Shown: positions 53,963 to 63,536 of the stretch, one piece after another
Layout of the letters: every line of letters starts with the position of its first letter
How positions within the stretch are numbered: position 1 is the first letter of the stretch
Assembly: GCA_947646735.1 (NCBI GenBank)
Contig: CANTFK010000325.1
Span: forward strand, 1 to 64,000
Source: Peronospora farinosa
Taxonomy: Eukaryota > Oomycota > Peronosporomycetes > Peronosporales > Peronosporaceae
DNA: 64,000 nt
Direction of reading: 5' to 3'
Notes under the pieces: generated by a model
What the model saw: the letters and a program-made list of their open reading frames with translations, nothing else
What the model was told of the DNA's origin: nothing
The model's database searches: none
Made by a program: the position numbers and the translations under genes

Positions 53963-54481
53963 CTAAGCAGCTGTGTTCATCAGATTCTGCTCGTCAATAG
54001 CCACTGCGGCCATCTCCATCTCCACGTCCTCTATCAGAGCGTTCACGTAATGGTCGTCCATCATCATGTCACCTTCCTGCCCTGCACTGTAGAATGTGTT
54101 TTGCGCTGCCTCGTCCTCGTCTTCTTCTTCTTCGTTCTCGTCTTCTCCCTCCTCGTCCAGCTCCGCGACTGTGCGCACCACAGGTCCGTTGGTAAGCGCC
54201 TCTTGCGTCACGTCAACAGCCGCCACAATCTCCTCTTCTTCGTTGTCGTACACAAACCTCGTGTGTTTGCCTTGAAAGACCGGCAGTCCCTTGATCACGT
54301 TCTCCTTGTGCTGGAAAAACTCCGAGCGCGCGCCAATCTCTGGCTGTGCGCGTACAGCGGTGTTTAGACGCTGCACCTCTTGTGTCGTGTACTCGACCGC
54401 CTGGCGCTCGAACTCGGCGGTAGAGATTTGCTCTGCAAACTGCGCAGGTGAGGTATCGTCCATGGTATGGTCCGAGTCCAT
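53963..54481 (-). CDS. small acidic hypothetical protein
   Basis: A 172-residue intronless frame. Residues 10-90 look folded and helical (AEFERQAVEYTTQEVQRLNT, EFFQHKENVIKGLPVFQGKH), then a run of about 25 acidic residues near residue 115, and a C-terminal helix VNALIEDVEMEMAAVAIDEQ. No family was recognised. Its start is 142 bp from that of the divergent gene at 54624, so the two may share a promoter. The alternative start Met at 54463 removes only six residues. Confidence 0.65.
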   Translation of the reverse strand: MDSDHTMDDTSPAQFAEQISTAEFERQAVEYTTQEVQRLNTAVRAQPEIGARSEFFQHKENVIKGLPVFQGKHTRFVYDNEEEEIVAAVDVTQEALTNGPVVRTVAELDEEGEDENEEEEDEDEAAQNTFYSAGQEGDMMMDDHYVNALIEDVEMEMAAVAIDEQNLMNTAA

Positions 54482-54623
54482 CGTGGCAGCTAGAAATCAC
54501 TTGACTTTTGTATGCTCAAAACCGTTATTTTTTCGAGCTCGTCGACTGTAGACGAATGGTGGTGCTGGAGACTTCTTACTAAGTCCGCTCAATAAGTGCC
54601 ATTAGTGGCCTAGGAAACGTCAG

Positions 54624-55586
54624 ATGACCATGTTGATTGGAGCGCATGACCGTCGCGGTAGCAGCATTGCAACGGACGTAGATGACGCCATTGAGCGTGT
54701 CGTGGACCACTTTGAAAGCAGCAATTTGGCTTTGCGTCTGGACGTGCTACGGGCGCTGAGTGCTCAGGCACAATTAGCATTTGAGACCACTCGAGCACGG
54801 GAACGTCTTGGCCACCACCCGGTGTCCATGGATTTGATTGAGGGTATTACAAGTCAGTCACCAGTATACAAGACACTGGCTGAGAAGCTGACGGTGGATA
54901 GCTGCAGTTGCAACTATGATGTTAAGCGGAATGTGGTCATGACCACGAACGTGCGTTGGACGTTGGGAAGCCGGAAAGTGACCAAGAAATGCAAGACATC
55001 GGTGGCTATGATTGCTATGAAGACGGAGGAGAAGAGGTCGTTGATTACCAAGTACAGGTATGAGAGAGTGAGACAGGAAAAAGAGAAGGAAGAGGAGGAA
55101 GAAACGCTCATCAAGTTCTCGGTCATTGTGGCTTTTGGAGACGACGATGCCACGCCCAGAGAGTTGCTGTACTTTGAGATGGCATGTGAATACCCGTACC
55201 CCAAGAGCTACTATGAGGACCAGCATCGCTTATCGTCGAATGATAAGGAGGAGGAGAGCGACGGCAAAGAAAGCAAGAAGGAAAGGGAAGAGGAATGTGA
55301 CCAGGAACAAGGAGACGGAGAGACTTTTGGGGAGGAGCTACGCGAATGTCGCTTCAATAACGAAGTGCTGGTTAATATGATTGAGTGGATGGGAGCTGGC
55401 AAGGAGGAATTGGACCCCGTCGATGTTGTTGGCTTCTTTATGGCGTTGCCTGTGCATGAGGACGAGTGGCTTGTAGACGAACGTGTGTGCGAGATTCTTT
55501 TCCAAGGCGGAATGGGAGCTGATAGCAGTGATGAAGAAAGTAGCGAGAAGCACGAAGAGAACGGAGACGATGAATCAGAGCTGTAG
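54624..55586 (+). CDS. acidic hypothetical protein
   Basis: A 320-residue intronless frame with no recognised family. Residues 10-75 form Ala/Leu-rich helices (IERVVDHFESSNLALRLDVL). A beta-like region with a paired-cysteine motif SCSCNYDVKRNV follows, then Lys/Glu tracts and a second compact region EVLVNMIEWMGAGKEELDPV and VVGFFMALPVHEDEWLVDE. It ends in a Ser/Glu/Asp tail. Codon character is like its neighbours. It is convergent with METTL13 (235 bp between stops). Confidence 0.65.
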   Translation: MTMLIGAHDRRGSSIATDVDDAIERVVDHFESSNLALRLDVLRALSAQAQLAFETTRARERLGHHPVSMDLIEGITSQSPVYKTLAEKLTVDSCSCNYDVKRNVVMTTNVRWTLGSRKVTKKCKTSVAMIAMKTEEKRSLITKYRYERVRQEKEKEEEEETLIKFSVIVAFGDDDATPRELLYFEMACEYPYPKSYYEDQHRLSSNDKEEESDGKESKKEREEECDQEQGDGETFGEELRECRFNNEVLVNMIEWMGAGKEELDPVDVVGFFMALPVHEDEWLVDERVCEILFQGGMGADSSDEESSEKHEENGDDESEL

Positions 55587-55821
55587 AGCAAGACGACGTA
55601 GGTTGAGTGCTGGCCATCCCGGCCAAGTAGCAGCGCTCTTGATGACGTAACTATATCACTGAGACGGAGGTTGGATAACGTCTGTCGCGACATGGAAATC
55701 TGGAAAGAAGCAGCGGCTTGATGCTCTAACAAGTGGGATAAATAGAAACAAACTAAAAGAGACAAACATGCAGAGAGGCTCAAACGCAACAGGGATCTAC
55801 TTACGTGTTATCGAGCGCTGG

Positions 55822-58083
55822 CTACTTGGATATCTTAATGTCGCGAATGAGCTCGCACAGCTCGTTGTCAACGTAACGAGGAGCATTCTCGGTCTTGCCG
55901 CGCCGGCAACCCTGGTCATGTAGCTGCTGCAACAACATCTGGGCGTCGGGCTCCTTTGCGTCTGCCTTGCGGATGAACACGACACTGTTGACGTCTTGGT
56001 CGCTCGGCTTCAGCGTTAATACTGCACGGGAGCCCGTGAACACACGCTGGAGCCGCGCTATGATATCTTTGTAAAGTCCGCTGTCGCGGCAGGAAACGTT
56101 AATAAGCAGCACGCCATGAGGAGCAAGCAGGGTGTGCACATGTGTCAGGAATACGACGTCAACGAAGCTAACAGGTGGGCAACTCATACCCACATCTCGT
56201 TGCTTTGCGTCGACATCCACGATAATGGAGTCAAAGCAAGGTTTCTCAGCCGCTGTAGATTGATCTGCCACATACTTAAGTGCATCGGCGACCACCACAC
56301 GCATCCGTTGATCCTGGCAAAAGCCGAAATACTGCTCGGCGACTGTCACAATTGTCGGATCCAGCTCGCACGCTGTTACATCCATGCCTGGTACGTTATC
56401 GTGCAGGTATTGCGCCAGACAGCCACCGCCAAGGCCAAGTACTAGCGTGCGGTGCAGCGCGTTGGGTACCGTTCTTGATGATAATGACACCGCATGAAGC
56501 GCCGCAACCATGCCTTTATGATAATCGAAGGCCAGGTATGACGTGTCAATGCCCGCTTGTTTCGCCTGAGCCTTTTTCTTCTTCTTCTGGTTCTTCTTCT
56601 TGTTGTTTTTCTTCTTCTTAGCAGCAGTTGCGGCTTCTTCGGGAGTCATGTCGTAAGCTTCGCTGTTTAAAGGAGTCTGAACTGGAACAGAAGTAGCAGG
56701 AGGAGTGGGGGCAGTGCTTTCGCACCTCTGCAGCTTCACCTCACTTTGAATGACATTTGTGTTGCTAAGAAACACCAAGCGGCGAAGCAGGTCGCCGTCC
56801 TCCTGCACCTCCTCCACGAAGAATGCACCGCTGAGCGGCGACGTGCCCTGGTGCACAATATTACGCGCACCGAGACCTTCCTGCACTGTCAAGTAAGGAA
56901 TCTTCTCATCAGTGCCAAGCGTGTCGGGGGCCAGCTCCATGACCTTGGCGTTCAGCTCTTCCTGCACCTTTGCAGTGCTCTCGAAAGCGTGCCCGCCACG
57001 ACCAAGCGCAACAAGTATCAGACGGCTGAATCCAGCCCCCGTTGCAAGTTCGTTTGCTCCCTCTTCAGTCGAGAACATCCACTCGTGCTCACGACCCTGC
57101 GGGATGAGGAACACGGCACAGCTTCCATTGGGTCCGCGTATGTGAACGTCTACCAGTCGCAGCGTAAATCTGGGGTTCATCTGGCCTTCCACGCTCCCAT
57201 GCTCACCCACTTGCATGTCCTTCTCGTCATTGGCAATGAGCTCAATGACTTCCTGTCGACCAACCTTCAGTTGGCGCAATGCCGCTTGCGTCATAGCAAA
57301 CCACTGCGTAGCTTCCACTTCGTGTATCAGCCACCTTTGTCTTGCTTCGTGCACATCACTGACAAACTCTTTGGTGTTATACTGCACCTTGTTGTTTGTA
57401 TTCCGACACTTTATCGCTGCCACAAGGAACGGGGCAAAGGGTTTGCGTGCTTCTCGTGGAAGCTCCTGTACACCAACACTCCATGACGTTGTCGTATTGT
57501 CCTTTGCAGTGAGGAAGAAGCCAAGAAGATGCTGTAAAATAAAGTCTTGGGCCATAGTGACACAGCAGTAACGTCCACCGGGAGCCAGCACACGTTCCAC
57601 CTCATTTAACATCCTAGAAGCGTCCTCCTTGATCTCTTTAGTATCTTCTGCCATTAACGCATCCAATGCCCCTTTATCCATCACAAGATCAAAGCTGCCG
57701 TCCTCTAGTGTCCGCATGTCCGTCATATCCATCACTTGCCATTGCATTGCTGGATGTTTACGCTGCATTTCATCAATCACACGCGCACTAAAGTCCACAC
57801 TCAGTAGATTTACAAACCCGTCAGCTACCAAGTCCCCACTTAGCGCCGAATTGCCGCAACCTACAACCAACACGCGGACTTTGGCCTTTAACCGACAAAG
57901 CAGTGACGCAGGTGCGTCAGCTGGCAGACCCAGTAGTACCTGCAGTCCAGGACGCAGCAACGCATAGTCACCATACCATTCAAATGCCTTTTCATCGCGT
58001 TGTTGAAAGAACTTGTCCCAGTATTCTTGCTTCCGAAAATCTTCTGCCTTTTGCGGCAATAGCTCATGTCTTGAGCTCCTCAT
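55822..58083 (-). CDS. METTL13: METTL13/eEF1A-KNMT-like dual methyltransferase
   Basis: METTL13 methylates eEF1A at its N-terminus and at Lys55 through two methyltransferase domains. The start chosen at 58083 gives MRSSRHELLPQKAEDFRKQE, aligning with the family N-terminus; an in-frame Met at 58203 would add 40 residues of unlike sequence. Domain 1 has YWDKFFQQRDEKAFEWYGDY, the SAM motif VLVVGCGNSALSGDL, VMDMTDMRTLEDGSFDLVMD and KGALDAL. The middle has a Lys-rich tract near residue 530. Domain 2, spermidine-synthase-like, has LVLGLGGGCLAQYLHDNVPG, CELDPTIVTVAEQYFGF and DSIIVDVDAKQRDVGMSCPP. About 750 residues, close to the human 699. Divergent from eRF3. Confidence 0.92.
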   Translation of the reverse strand: MRSSRHELLPQKAEDFRKQEYWDKFFQQRDEKAFEWYGDYALLRPGLQVLLGLPADAPASLLCRLKAKVRVLVVGCGNSALSGDLVADGFVNLLSVDFSARVIDEMQRKHPAMQWQVMDMTDMRTLEDGSFDLVMDKGALDALMAEDTKEIKEDASRMLNEVERVLAPGGRYCCVTMAQDFILQHLLGFFLTAKDNTTTSWSVGVQELPREARKPFAPFLVAAIKCRNTNNKVQYNTKEFVSDVHEARQRWLIHEVEATQWFAMTQAALRQLKVGRQEVIELIANDEKDMQVGEHGSVEGQMNPRFTLRLVDVHIRGPNGSCAVFLIPQGREHEWMFSTEEGANELATGAGFSRLILVALGRGGHAFESTAKVQEELNAKVMELAPDTLGTDEKIPYLTVQEGLGARNIVHQGTSPLSGAFFVEEVQEDGDLLRRLVFLSNTNVIQSEVKLQRCESTAPTPPATSVPVQTPLNSEAYDMTPEEAATAAKKKKNNKKKNQKKKKKAQAKQAGIDTSYLAFDYHKGMVAALHAVSLSSRTVPNALHRTLVLGLGGGCLAQYLHDNVPGMDVTACELDPTIVTVAEQYFGFCQDQRMRVVVADALKYVADQSTAAEKPCFDSIIVDVDAKQRDVGMSCPPVSFVDVVFLTHVHTLLAPHGVLLINVSCRDSGLYKDIIARLQRVFTGSRAVLTLKPSDQDVNSVVFIRKADAKEPDAQMLLQQLHDQGCRRGKTENAPRYVDNELCELIRDIKISK

Positions 58084-58236
58084 CACCAGTAATGCTGAAG
58101 CCACTGAGACGAGGCATTCATGGGTACACCTGTAAGAAACGATTGGGTACAGTAGGCTGTCTAAAGTAACACTACATGAAGTAACGATACGAGACCACCC
58201 CACGCCAATGCGTCAGTCACTCAAAGCATCTAAAAC
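58084..58236. promoter_or_regulatory. shared divergent promoter region of METTL13 and eRF3
   Basis: Only 153 bp separate the two start codons (33 bp if METTL13 starts at 58203). CACTTACAG-like acceptor signal CTTACAG on the minus strand near 58132 hints that METTL13 has an intron in its leader. No distinct motif was recognised. Confidence 0.45.
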
Positions 58237-60038
58237 ATGGACGACAGTACTTCCCGTACGTAATAGACAATATCACAAGAGATAGATAATGTATCCATTC
58301 CTTTATAATCGTAACCTTCTTCTCTAATCTTTTCATATATTGCTGTATGTTTTTTGTGTCTGGTTTTTCCTTCTTTGATGTAGAAAAAACGCTAAGTGCT
58401 GGAGCAAAAGAATTCTCTTTTAATCCAGGAGCCGTCACATGGACGCCACCACCTCCGGCACCTGCTCCAGCTCGTGCTTTTGACGTGGCTATGCCCGTTC
58501 CAAAAAAGGGTGGAGCTGCTGAGCTAGGTACTAATGCTGCTGTTTCTACTCCTGATGCTACTGCTGCTACTTTACCTGTGACTCAACTGGAGGAGAAGGT
58601 AGAGAAGCTCGTTGTACAAGAACAAAAGGAGGAGAAGGAGGAGGAGAAGAAGGAGGTCAAGAAGGAGGAGAAAAGGGTGGAGGAAGAACAGGAAGAGGAG
58701 GAAGAGGAGAAGGTCTTTGAAGAGGAAGAAGTTGGTGACGAGGATCCTCGTGAACATTTGAATGTCGTGCTCATTGGCCACGTTGATGCCGGCAAGTCTA
58801 CGCTCTCGGGCAATCTGCTGTATCTCATGGACATGGTCGACAAACGAACTATTGAACGCTATGAGCGTGAGGCCAAGCAACGCAACCGTGATAGTTGGTT
58901 CCTTGCCTACATTATGGACACGGGCGAGGAAGAACGAACGAAGGGAATCACTGTTGAGGTCGGACGTGCCCACTTTGAGACTGAAAACCGTCGTTTTACA
59001 ATTTTGGACGCCCCGGGGCACAAGAACTATGTGCCTAACATGATTCAGGGTGCGTCACAAGCTGACGTGGGTCTCCTTGTGATCTCGGCGCGTAAGGGCG
59101 AGTTCGAGACGGGCTTCGAGCGTGGTGGACAGACGCGTGAGCATGCAATGCTGGCAAAGACACTGGGCATCAACAAGCTTGTTGTCATCATCAATAAGAT
59201 GGATGAGGCAAACTGGGGACAGGAGCGATTTGACGAGTGCGTCAACAAGCTTCGTCCGTTCCTGCGCACGTGTGGCTTCGCGGTAAAGCGTGACGTAGCT
59301 TTCATTCCTGTGTCTGGCCTTCATGGTGATAATGTCAAGGTGCGACTGGACAAGGCTAAGGCTCCGTGGTACGATGGCGACTCGCTCATCGATTTCATGG
59401 ACAAAATGCACATTGCTAATCGTAACCCGGATGGAGCTTTGCGTGTGCCAATCTTGGATCGTTACTCTGAGCGTGGTACCATCGCCTTGGGTAAGGTGGA
59501 GTCAGGTATTCTCAAGACAGGCCAGAAGGTGGTGCTGATGCCCACGAGCACTTCGGCTGTGGTTAACCAAGTGTACATTAATGAGCTGCCGGTGCGTACT
59601 GCCAAGCCTGGCGAAAACGTGACTATTCGTCTGTCCAGCGGTATGGATGAAGTTCAAAAGGGCTTCGTGCTTTGTGGCGTCAAGGAGGAGATTCAACCGC
59701 GCGCCATCCATGGTTTTGCGGCGCAAATTGCCCTTGTGGACACCCTGGAACACCGTCCATTGCTGACGGCTGGATATAAGTGTATTCTGCACATCCACAC
59801 CATAGCTCAGGAGTGCGTTGTTGCGAAATTGCTCCGCCCCATCGACCCGAAGACGGGCAAGCCGGTGAAGAAGCATGTGGCTTTCATTAAGCAGGGCCAA
59901 GCCGTTGTGTGCCGAATTGAGGTGGACCAGAGCATTACAATTGAGACGTTTGCCAACATGCCTCAGCTTGGCCGTCTCACTCTTCGTGACGAAGGTAAGA
60001 CGATTGCTATCGGTAAGGTGCTGGCGCTGGAGAAGTAG
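58237..60038 (+). CDS. eRF3: eRF3 (SUP35/GSPT1) translation termination GTPase
   Basis: eRF3 is the GTPase partner of eRF1 in stop-codon decoding. A tiny first exon, ATGGACGACAGTACTTCCC (58237-58255), is spliced by a GTACGT donor to 58391, giving MDDSTSQKTLSAGAKEFSFN. The AKEFSFNPGA stretch resembles a PAM2-type poly(A)-binding-protein motif. A Pro/Ala segment and a Lys/Glu tract follow, then the GTPase: GHVDAGKSTLSGNLLYLMDM, WFLAYIMDTGEEERTKGITV, ILDAPGHKNYVPNMI, ISARKGEFETGFERGGQTR and NKMDEANW. Domains 2 and 3 follow to 60038. The phrase MDTGEEERTKGITVEVG and the FETGFERGGQTREHAML block separate eRF3 from eEF1A and HBS1. Without the first exon the frame would open at Met 58347. Confidence 0.95.
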
Positions 60039-60317
60039 ACGATTGCGGCTTTGGAAGTATACGCGCAAGAGTACGAGGAGCCAAGTGTGCTTACAGAAAG
60101 AGCTGCGTTGGTAATTTGCGTGGCTAGTTGAAGCTTTCGTCTCGCTGATGGATATGCCAGATGCCCGGTGCATACCTCGCTGCTCACCGCTCGAGGTTTT
60201 CAGCTCCAGACAAGTTAAAGAAAGAGAAGTGCATGACGGCTTTGGTTTTGATTGCTTTTGGTCTTCTGGTCCTTTTTCAGAGTCTCTACTCACCCAGCCG
60301 CGTTGCGAGCAAGATTA
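60039..60317. other. intergenic region between convergent genes
   Basis: About 280 bp between the stops of eRF3 and RFC5. A short open frame (60161-60403) runs antisense into the end of RFC5 and has no support. Confidence 0.5.
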
Positions 60318-61446
60318 TTAGGCCCCGGCAACGGCGCTGGACATTTGGTCCCGGGCAATTGCGTAGACTGCAACGAGCGAGGCCAACTGCAGTTCCTCCG
60401 TAGTGCCATTTGACAGGCGGTGTTCTAGTTTGGCCAGCTCATCGTATAAATACATGCGACAGCGCGGTGGCAGCTCTAGTTCCGTAGTGTAGCGGTACAC
60501 GTCCTGCAGGATGTCACTCGTAGCGTAGCCCTTGAGCTTTTGCATCTCAGCACACTTGTGCACTGCCGTTGCGAAGCTCTCATTGAAAAGCCACTGAGTC
60601 ACCAACTCAATATCCTTAGGCAGCGGATTGCCCGTACACAGGTACACATTTGCCTCATTGACAACGTCATGGGCCATAGACGTCGCTTGCAGTATATTGA
60701 GAATGCGACGCATGTCTCCCTGGCCTAGACGTAGAATAGCCTTGAAGCCGTCCTCCGTCATGTTTAAGCTACCATAATTTACAAAGCACCAGTTAGATCC
60801 TAAGGAAGCAAACCCTCATATCGTAGTTTACTACAACGTACTGCTCTAGCTCAGCAATATGTTTGACTCGGCCACTCACTTGGTTCTCGTTAAGCGGTGC
60901 AAAGCGAAAGCGCGTGCATCGTGACTGCAACGCTGGGATGATCTTGCTCACATAATTGCAAATGAGACAAAAGCGTGCATTCTTCGTGTACTTTTCGATA
61001 ACACGTCGCAGTGAAAACTGAGCGTCGTTGGTCATCGAGTCGGCCTCGTCCAGAATAATGAGCTTCACGCCGTGACTAAAGAGTTTCTTGGTGCCTGCAA
61101 ACTCCTTGATCTGATTACGTACGACATCAATACCACGATCGTCCGATGCATTGAGTTCCAATACCATTGAGCCGTAATTTTTCCCGTAAAGTCGTCGGGC
61201 CGCTGCGATAATCATGGACGTCTTGCCCGTGCCTGGAGGTCCGTAAAATAGCAAATGGGGTAGTTTCTGCGCATCAATGAGACGATTGAGCGTCGAAATG
61301 ATCTCCTCATGTGCGATCAGGTCGTCTAATAATGAAGGACGGTACTTTTCCACCCATGGCCATGACTCCGTCGATCGATTACGTGAAGAAATGCCTTCAA
61401 ACACGGGCACGTCCTCCGTCGTCACTTGCATCTCTACGTCCGACAT
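60318..61446 (-). CDS. RFC5: replication factor C subunit 5 (clamp-loader small subunit)
   Basis: RFC5 (yeast Rfc3) is a clamp-loader subunit that places PCNA on DNA. Exons on the minus strand are 61446 to about 60831 and about 60771 to 60318, joined across a GTACGT donor within AELE/H..LNMTEDGF. AAA+ motifs: Walker A FYGPPGTGKTSMIIAAARR, Walker B LIILDEADSM, sensor 1 FCLICNYVSK and the SRC motif ALQSRCTRFRFAPL. Before it the RFC box PWVEKYRPSLLDDLIAHEEI. After it SGDMRR-type GQGDMRRILNILQATSMAHD and VYLCTGNPLP, the last specific to RFC5. Ends with the helical collar (RMYLYDELAKLEHRLSNGT). About 355 residues, as expected. An in-frame Met at 61509 would add 21 residues. Confidence 0.96.
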
Positions 61447-62524
61447 TCTACTGATGTGATATGAGATCGGATCATTGGCTGGAGAGGAACAGCCAATGAA
61501 AAGAATCATGTATTAACATGGCTCTACATGGGACTGCAGCACGTTCAGAGTACGACAAGACGTATGCAAATTACAAGAAGAAGCAGGGTAGACAATAGCA
61601 GAAGCCATTCAGGTCTTTAGCAGGACAAAAGGGGCTTTATAATTGCAACATTGTGAGATGCTGGCGGCCATGAGCGAGTATCAAATGTGGTGTTGCGTAT
61701 ATATAATCATGCAGATGCCTGGGCTCACTACTTAACTAATGTCCCTTTATTACTGTGGTCATACATAGTATGAAGAATTTTCTAACCTTATGCTTAAATT
61801 GGTCATTTTGTAAGCGATAATTCTTCTCCACTCTGATGCTGGGTCTACATCGAGTTTGTGGTGGAAACAGACTGTCTATTTACCGTTTATGGTTTACAAA
61901 ATTTCTGAAAAGTCCTCAGCCATTCCAGTACCCCCGGAGTTGTCTCCTGGCGGTTACGTGGGCTATGCAGTACCGGCTGCCGGATGTTGATGGTGTCTTG
62001 GAACATTTCCGTTGCTAGGCGAAGGTAGACGCCTTTGCTCACATCTTTATCCCTTCGTTGTTCCCTGATAGCGACCGCTCGGAGTTGGCGAAGAAGGACT
62101 TGTTTGACTTCCGCTACCTCTTGCTCCGTGGACGCACTTTCCTGCTTATGAATACTTCTGTTTCGCTGAATCCAGAGCATGGTCACGCATACGGAGCACG
62201 CTATCCACCATATTCTTTTCCAGGCCCGTCCAACGATCTACATCGAGTTTGTATTGCATCGCACTGGATGATATACTAATATCTCAGCATGTGATGTATT
62301 GTTTGCGCTACTGATTTATGAAAGTCACGATAGAGGAAGTGGCTTATTTTTAGACGCTTAATCAAATTTGTAGCCTTCTCAGATATTAAGTAGCAGTTGC
62401 ATTCAGTTTTAAGCTCCTTATTTCGTGAGATGCTTCCGTATATTTTTAGACTCAACCAAAACGACTTTTGTTCCCATCTCATCGTCCATTTCTAAATAAG
62501 CACAAAAGAGTTCAAAGCTATTAA
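61447..62524. other. intergenic region without a supported gene
   Basis: About 1.08 kb. The 16-mer TCTACATCGAGTTTGT occurs at about 61844 and again at about 62237. Frames at 61836 and 62058 are open but contain no motif. Possibly a decayed insertion. Confidence 0.4.
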
Positions 62525-63536
62525 ATGGCGTCTACTGCACCACAAAATATCGAGAAACTTCAAGAACAAATTCAGAAAGGCACCGAAGAAACGAAAACGT
62601 ATTTAACTTCCGTACGTACTTAATAAAACTGCATGGTTGTTTATTGTTTTTCCAGCATTCTTTACCGATCTTTCTTGTGTCTGTCTGTAGCTCAAGGAAA
62701 AGTTGGCCGAATATGACGCTCAATATAACGTGTCGGAAACTGCGAGTTCGTATCTTCAGGCGGCTATTGAACGCACGCACAAGTCGGTGGATGAGCTGAA
62801 GGAATTAGGTGAAACACTCAAGGAAAAGTCCAAGAACACGTCGGCACCGGTTGTGGATGTAGCCAAGGCCTCGTTCAATAAGGTGCAGTCGGCATTGGAC
62901 GGTCTCAAGGAACGTGGCCGCAGCTACGACGACCAGTTTCGTGCCAGTGTCACAAGCTCTGTAGACTCGGTCAAGGGCGGCGTCTCGTCCGTGTCGACGT
63001 CCATCGAGTATATTGTGGAGGCTACACGTGAGCGTAGCAGCTCGAGCTTTGAGCAGCTCAAGGAGACGCTCTTTAGTGCTGGGTACGGTGCCTACGTAGT
63101 CGCTGGTAGCGTCGTGGGCAAAGCTGAGGAGCTTGACGGCCACTACGGTGTCGTGGACACAGTCTCGGGGGTAGTAAGTGCCGTAGCCGGCAAGGTGACG
63201 GATTTGGACCGCGCGCTGGGCGTGTCGGCCACGGCCATGAAGGTGGATGAAAAAGTGACGGGCGGCATTGGAACGGACCTTTTGAACAAGGGTGTCGTCT
63301 TTGTCAATAATTCGATGGAGTACGTAACCGGCGCGCTGCAGCAAGCCAAGATGGCAGCAACTGAAGAGTCAAACGAGAAGGCGCCCAAGACGATTGATGA
63401 CGCCACGCCCAAGACGGTTGATGATGCCACACCCAAGACGGCTGATGATGCCACACCCAAGACGGCTGATGATGCCACACCCAAGACGGCTGATGACACC
63501 ACGGAGGTGACCAAGACAAGCCCGAAGGACGCTTGA
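62525..63536 (+). CDS. LEA-like/coiled-helix protein with C-terminal octapeptide repeats, two exons
   Basis: Exons are 62525-62611 and 62691-63536; the intron (GTACGT donor) falls after TKTYLTS, the same place as in the gene at 48379-49970. About 310 residues. The shared core reads LKEKLAEYDAQYNVSE, ASSYLQAAIERTHKSVDELK and RSYDDQFRASVTSSVDSVK, followed by DRALGVSATAMKVDEKVTG, also found in the large LEA-like paralogue. A weakly hydrophobic, Gly/Val-rich stretch GAYVVAGSVVGKAEELDG lies between. The tail is five octapeptide repeats DDATPKTA, encoded by 24-bp tandem units (63389-63508). No signal peptide is seen. The family function is unknown, probably structural or stress-related. Confidence 0.85.
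63389..63508. repeat. 24-bp coding tandem repeat
   Basis: Five units of GATGATGCCACACCCAAGAC+GGCT encode the repeated octapeptide at the C-terminus of the preceding gene. The central three copies are identical, so they arose recently. Confidence 0.95.

Noticed and set aside
56746..57571. Two plus-strand frames of 118-246 residues
   Set aside because: Antisense to METTL13 with no coding signature.
59502..60293. 263-residue minus-strand frame
   Set aside because: Antisense to the conserved C-terminal domains of eRF3, without any motif of its own.
60161..60403. 80-residue plus-strand frame with a hydrophobic start
   Set aside because: Overlaps the 3' end of RFC5 antisense and has no independent support.
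61836..62279. Two short plus-strand frames between RFC5 and the last LEA-like gene
   Set aside because: No motif, no promoter signal, and only a shared 16-mer; treated as intergenic.
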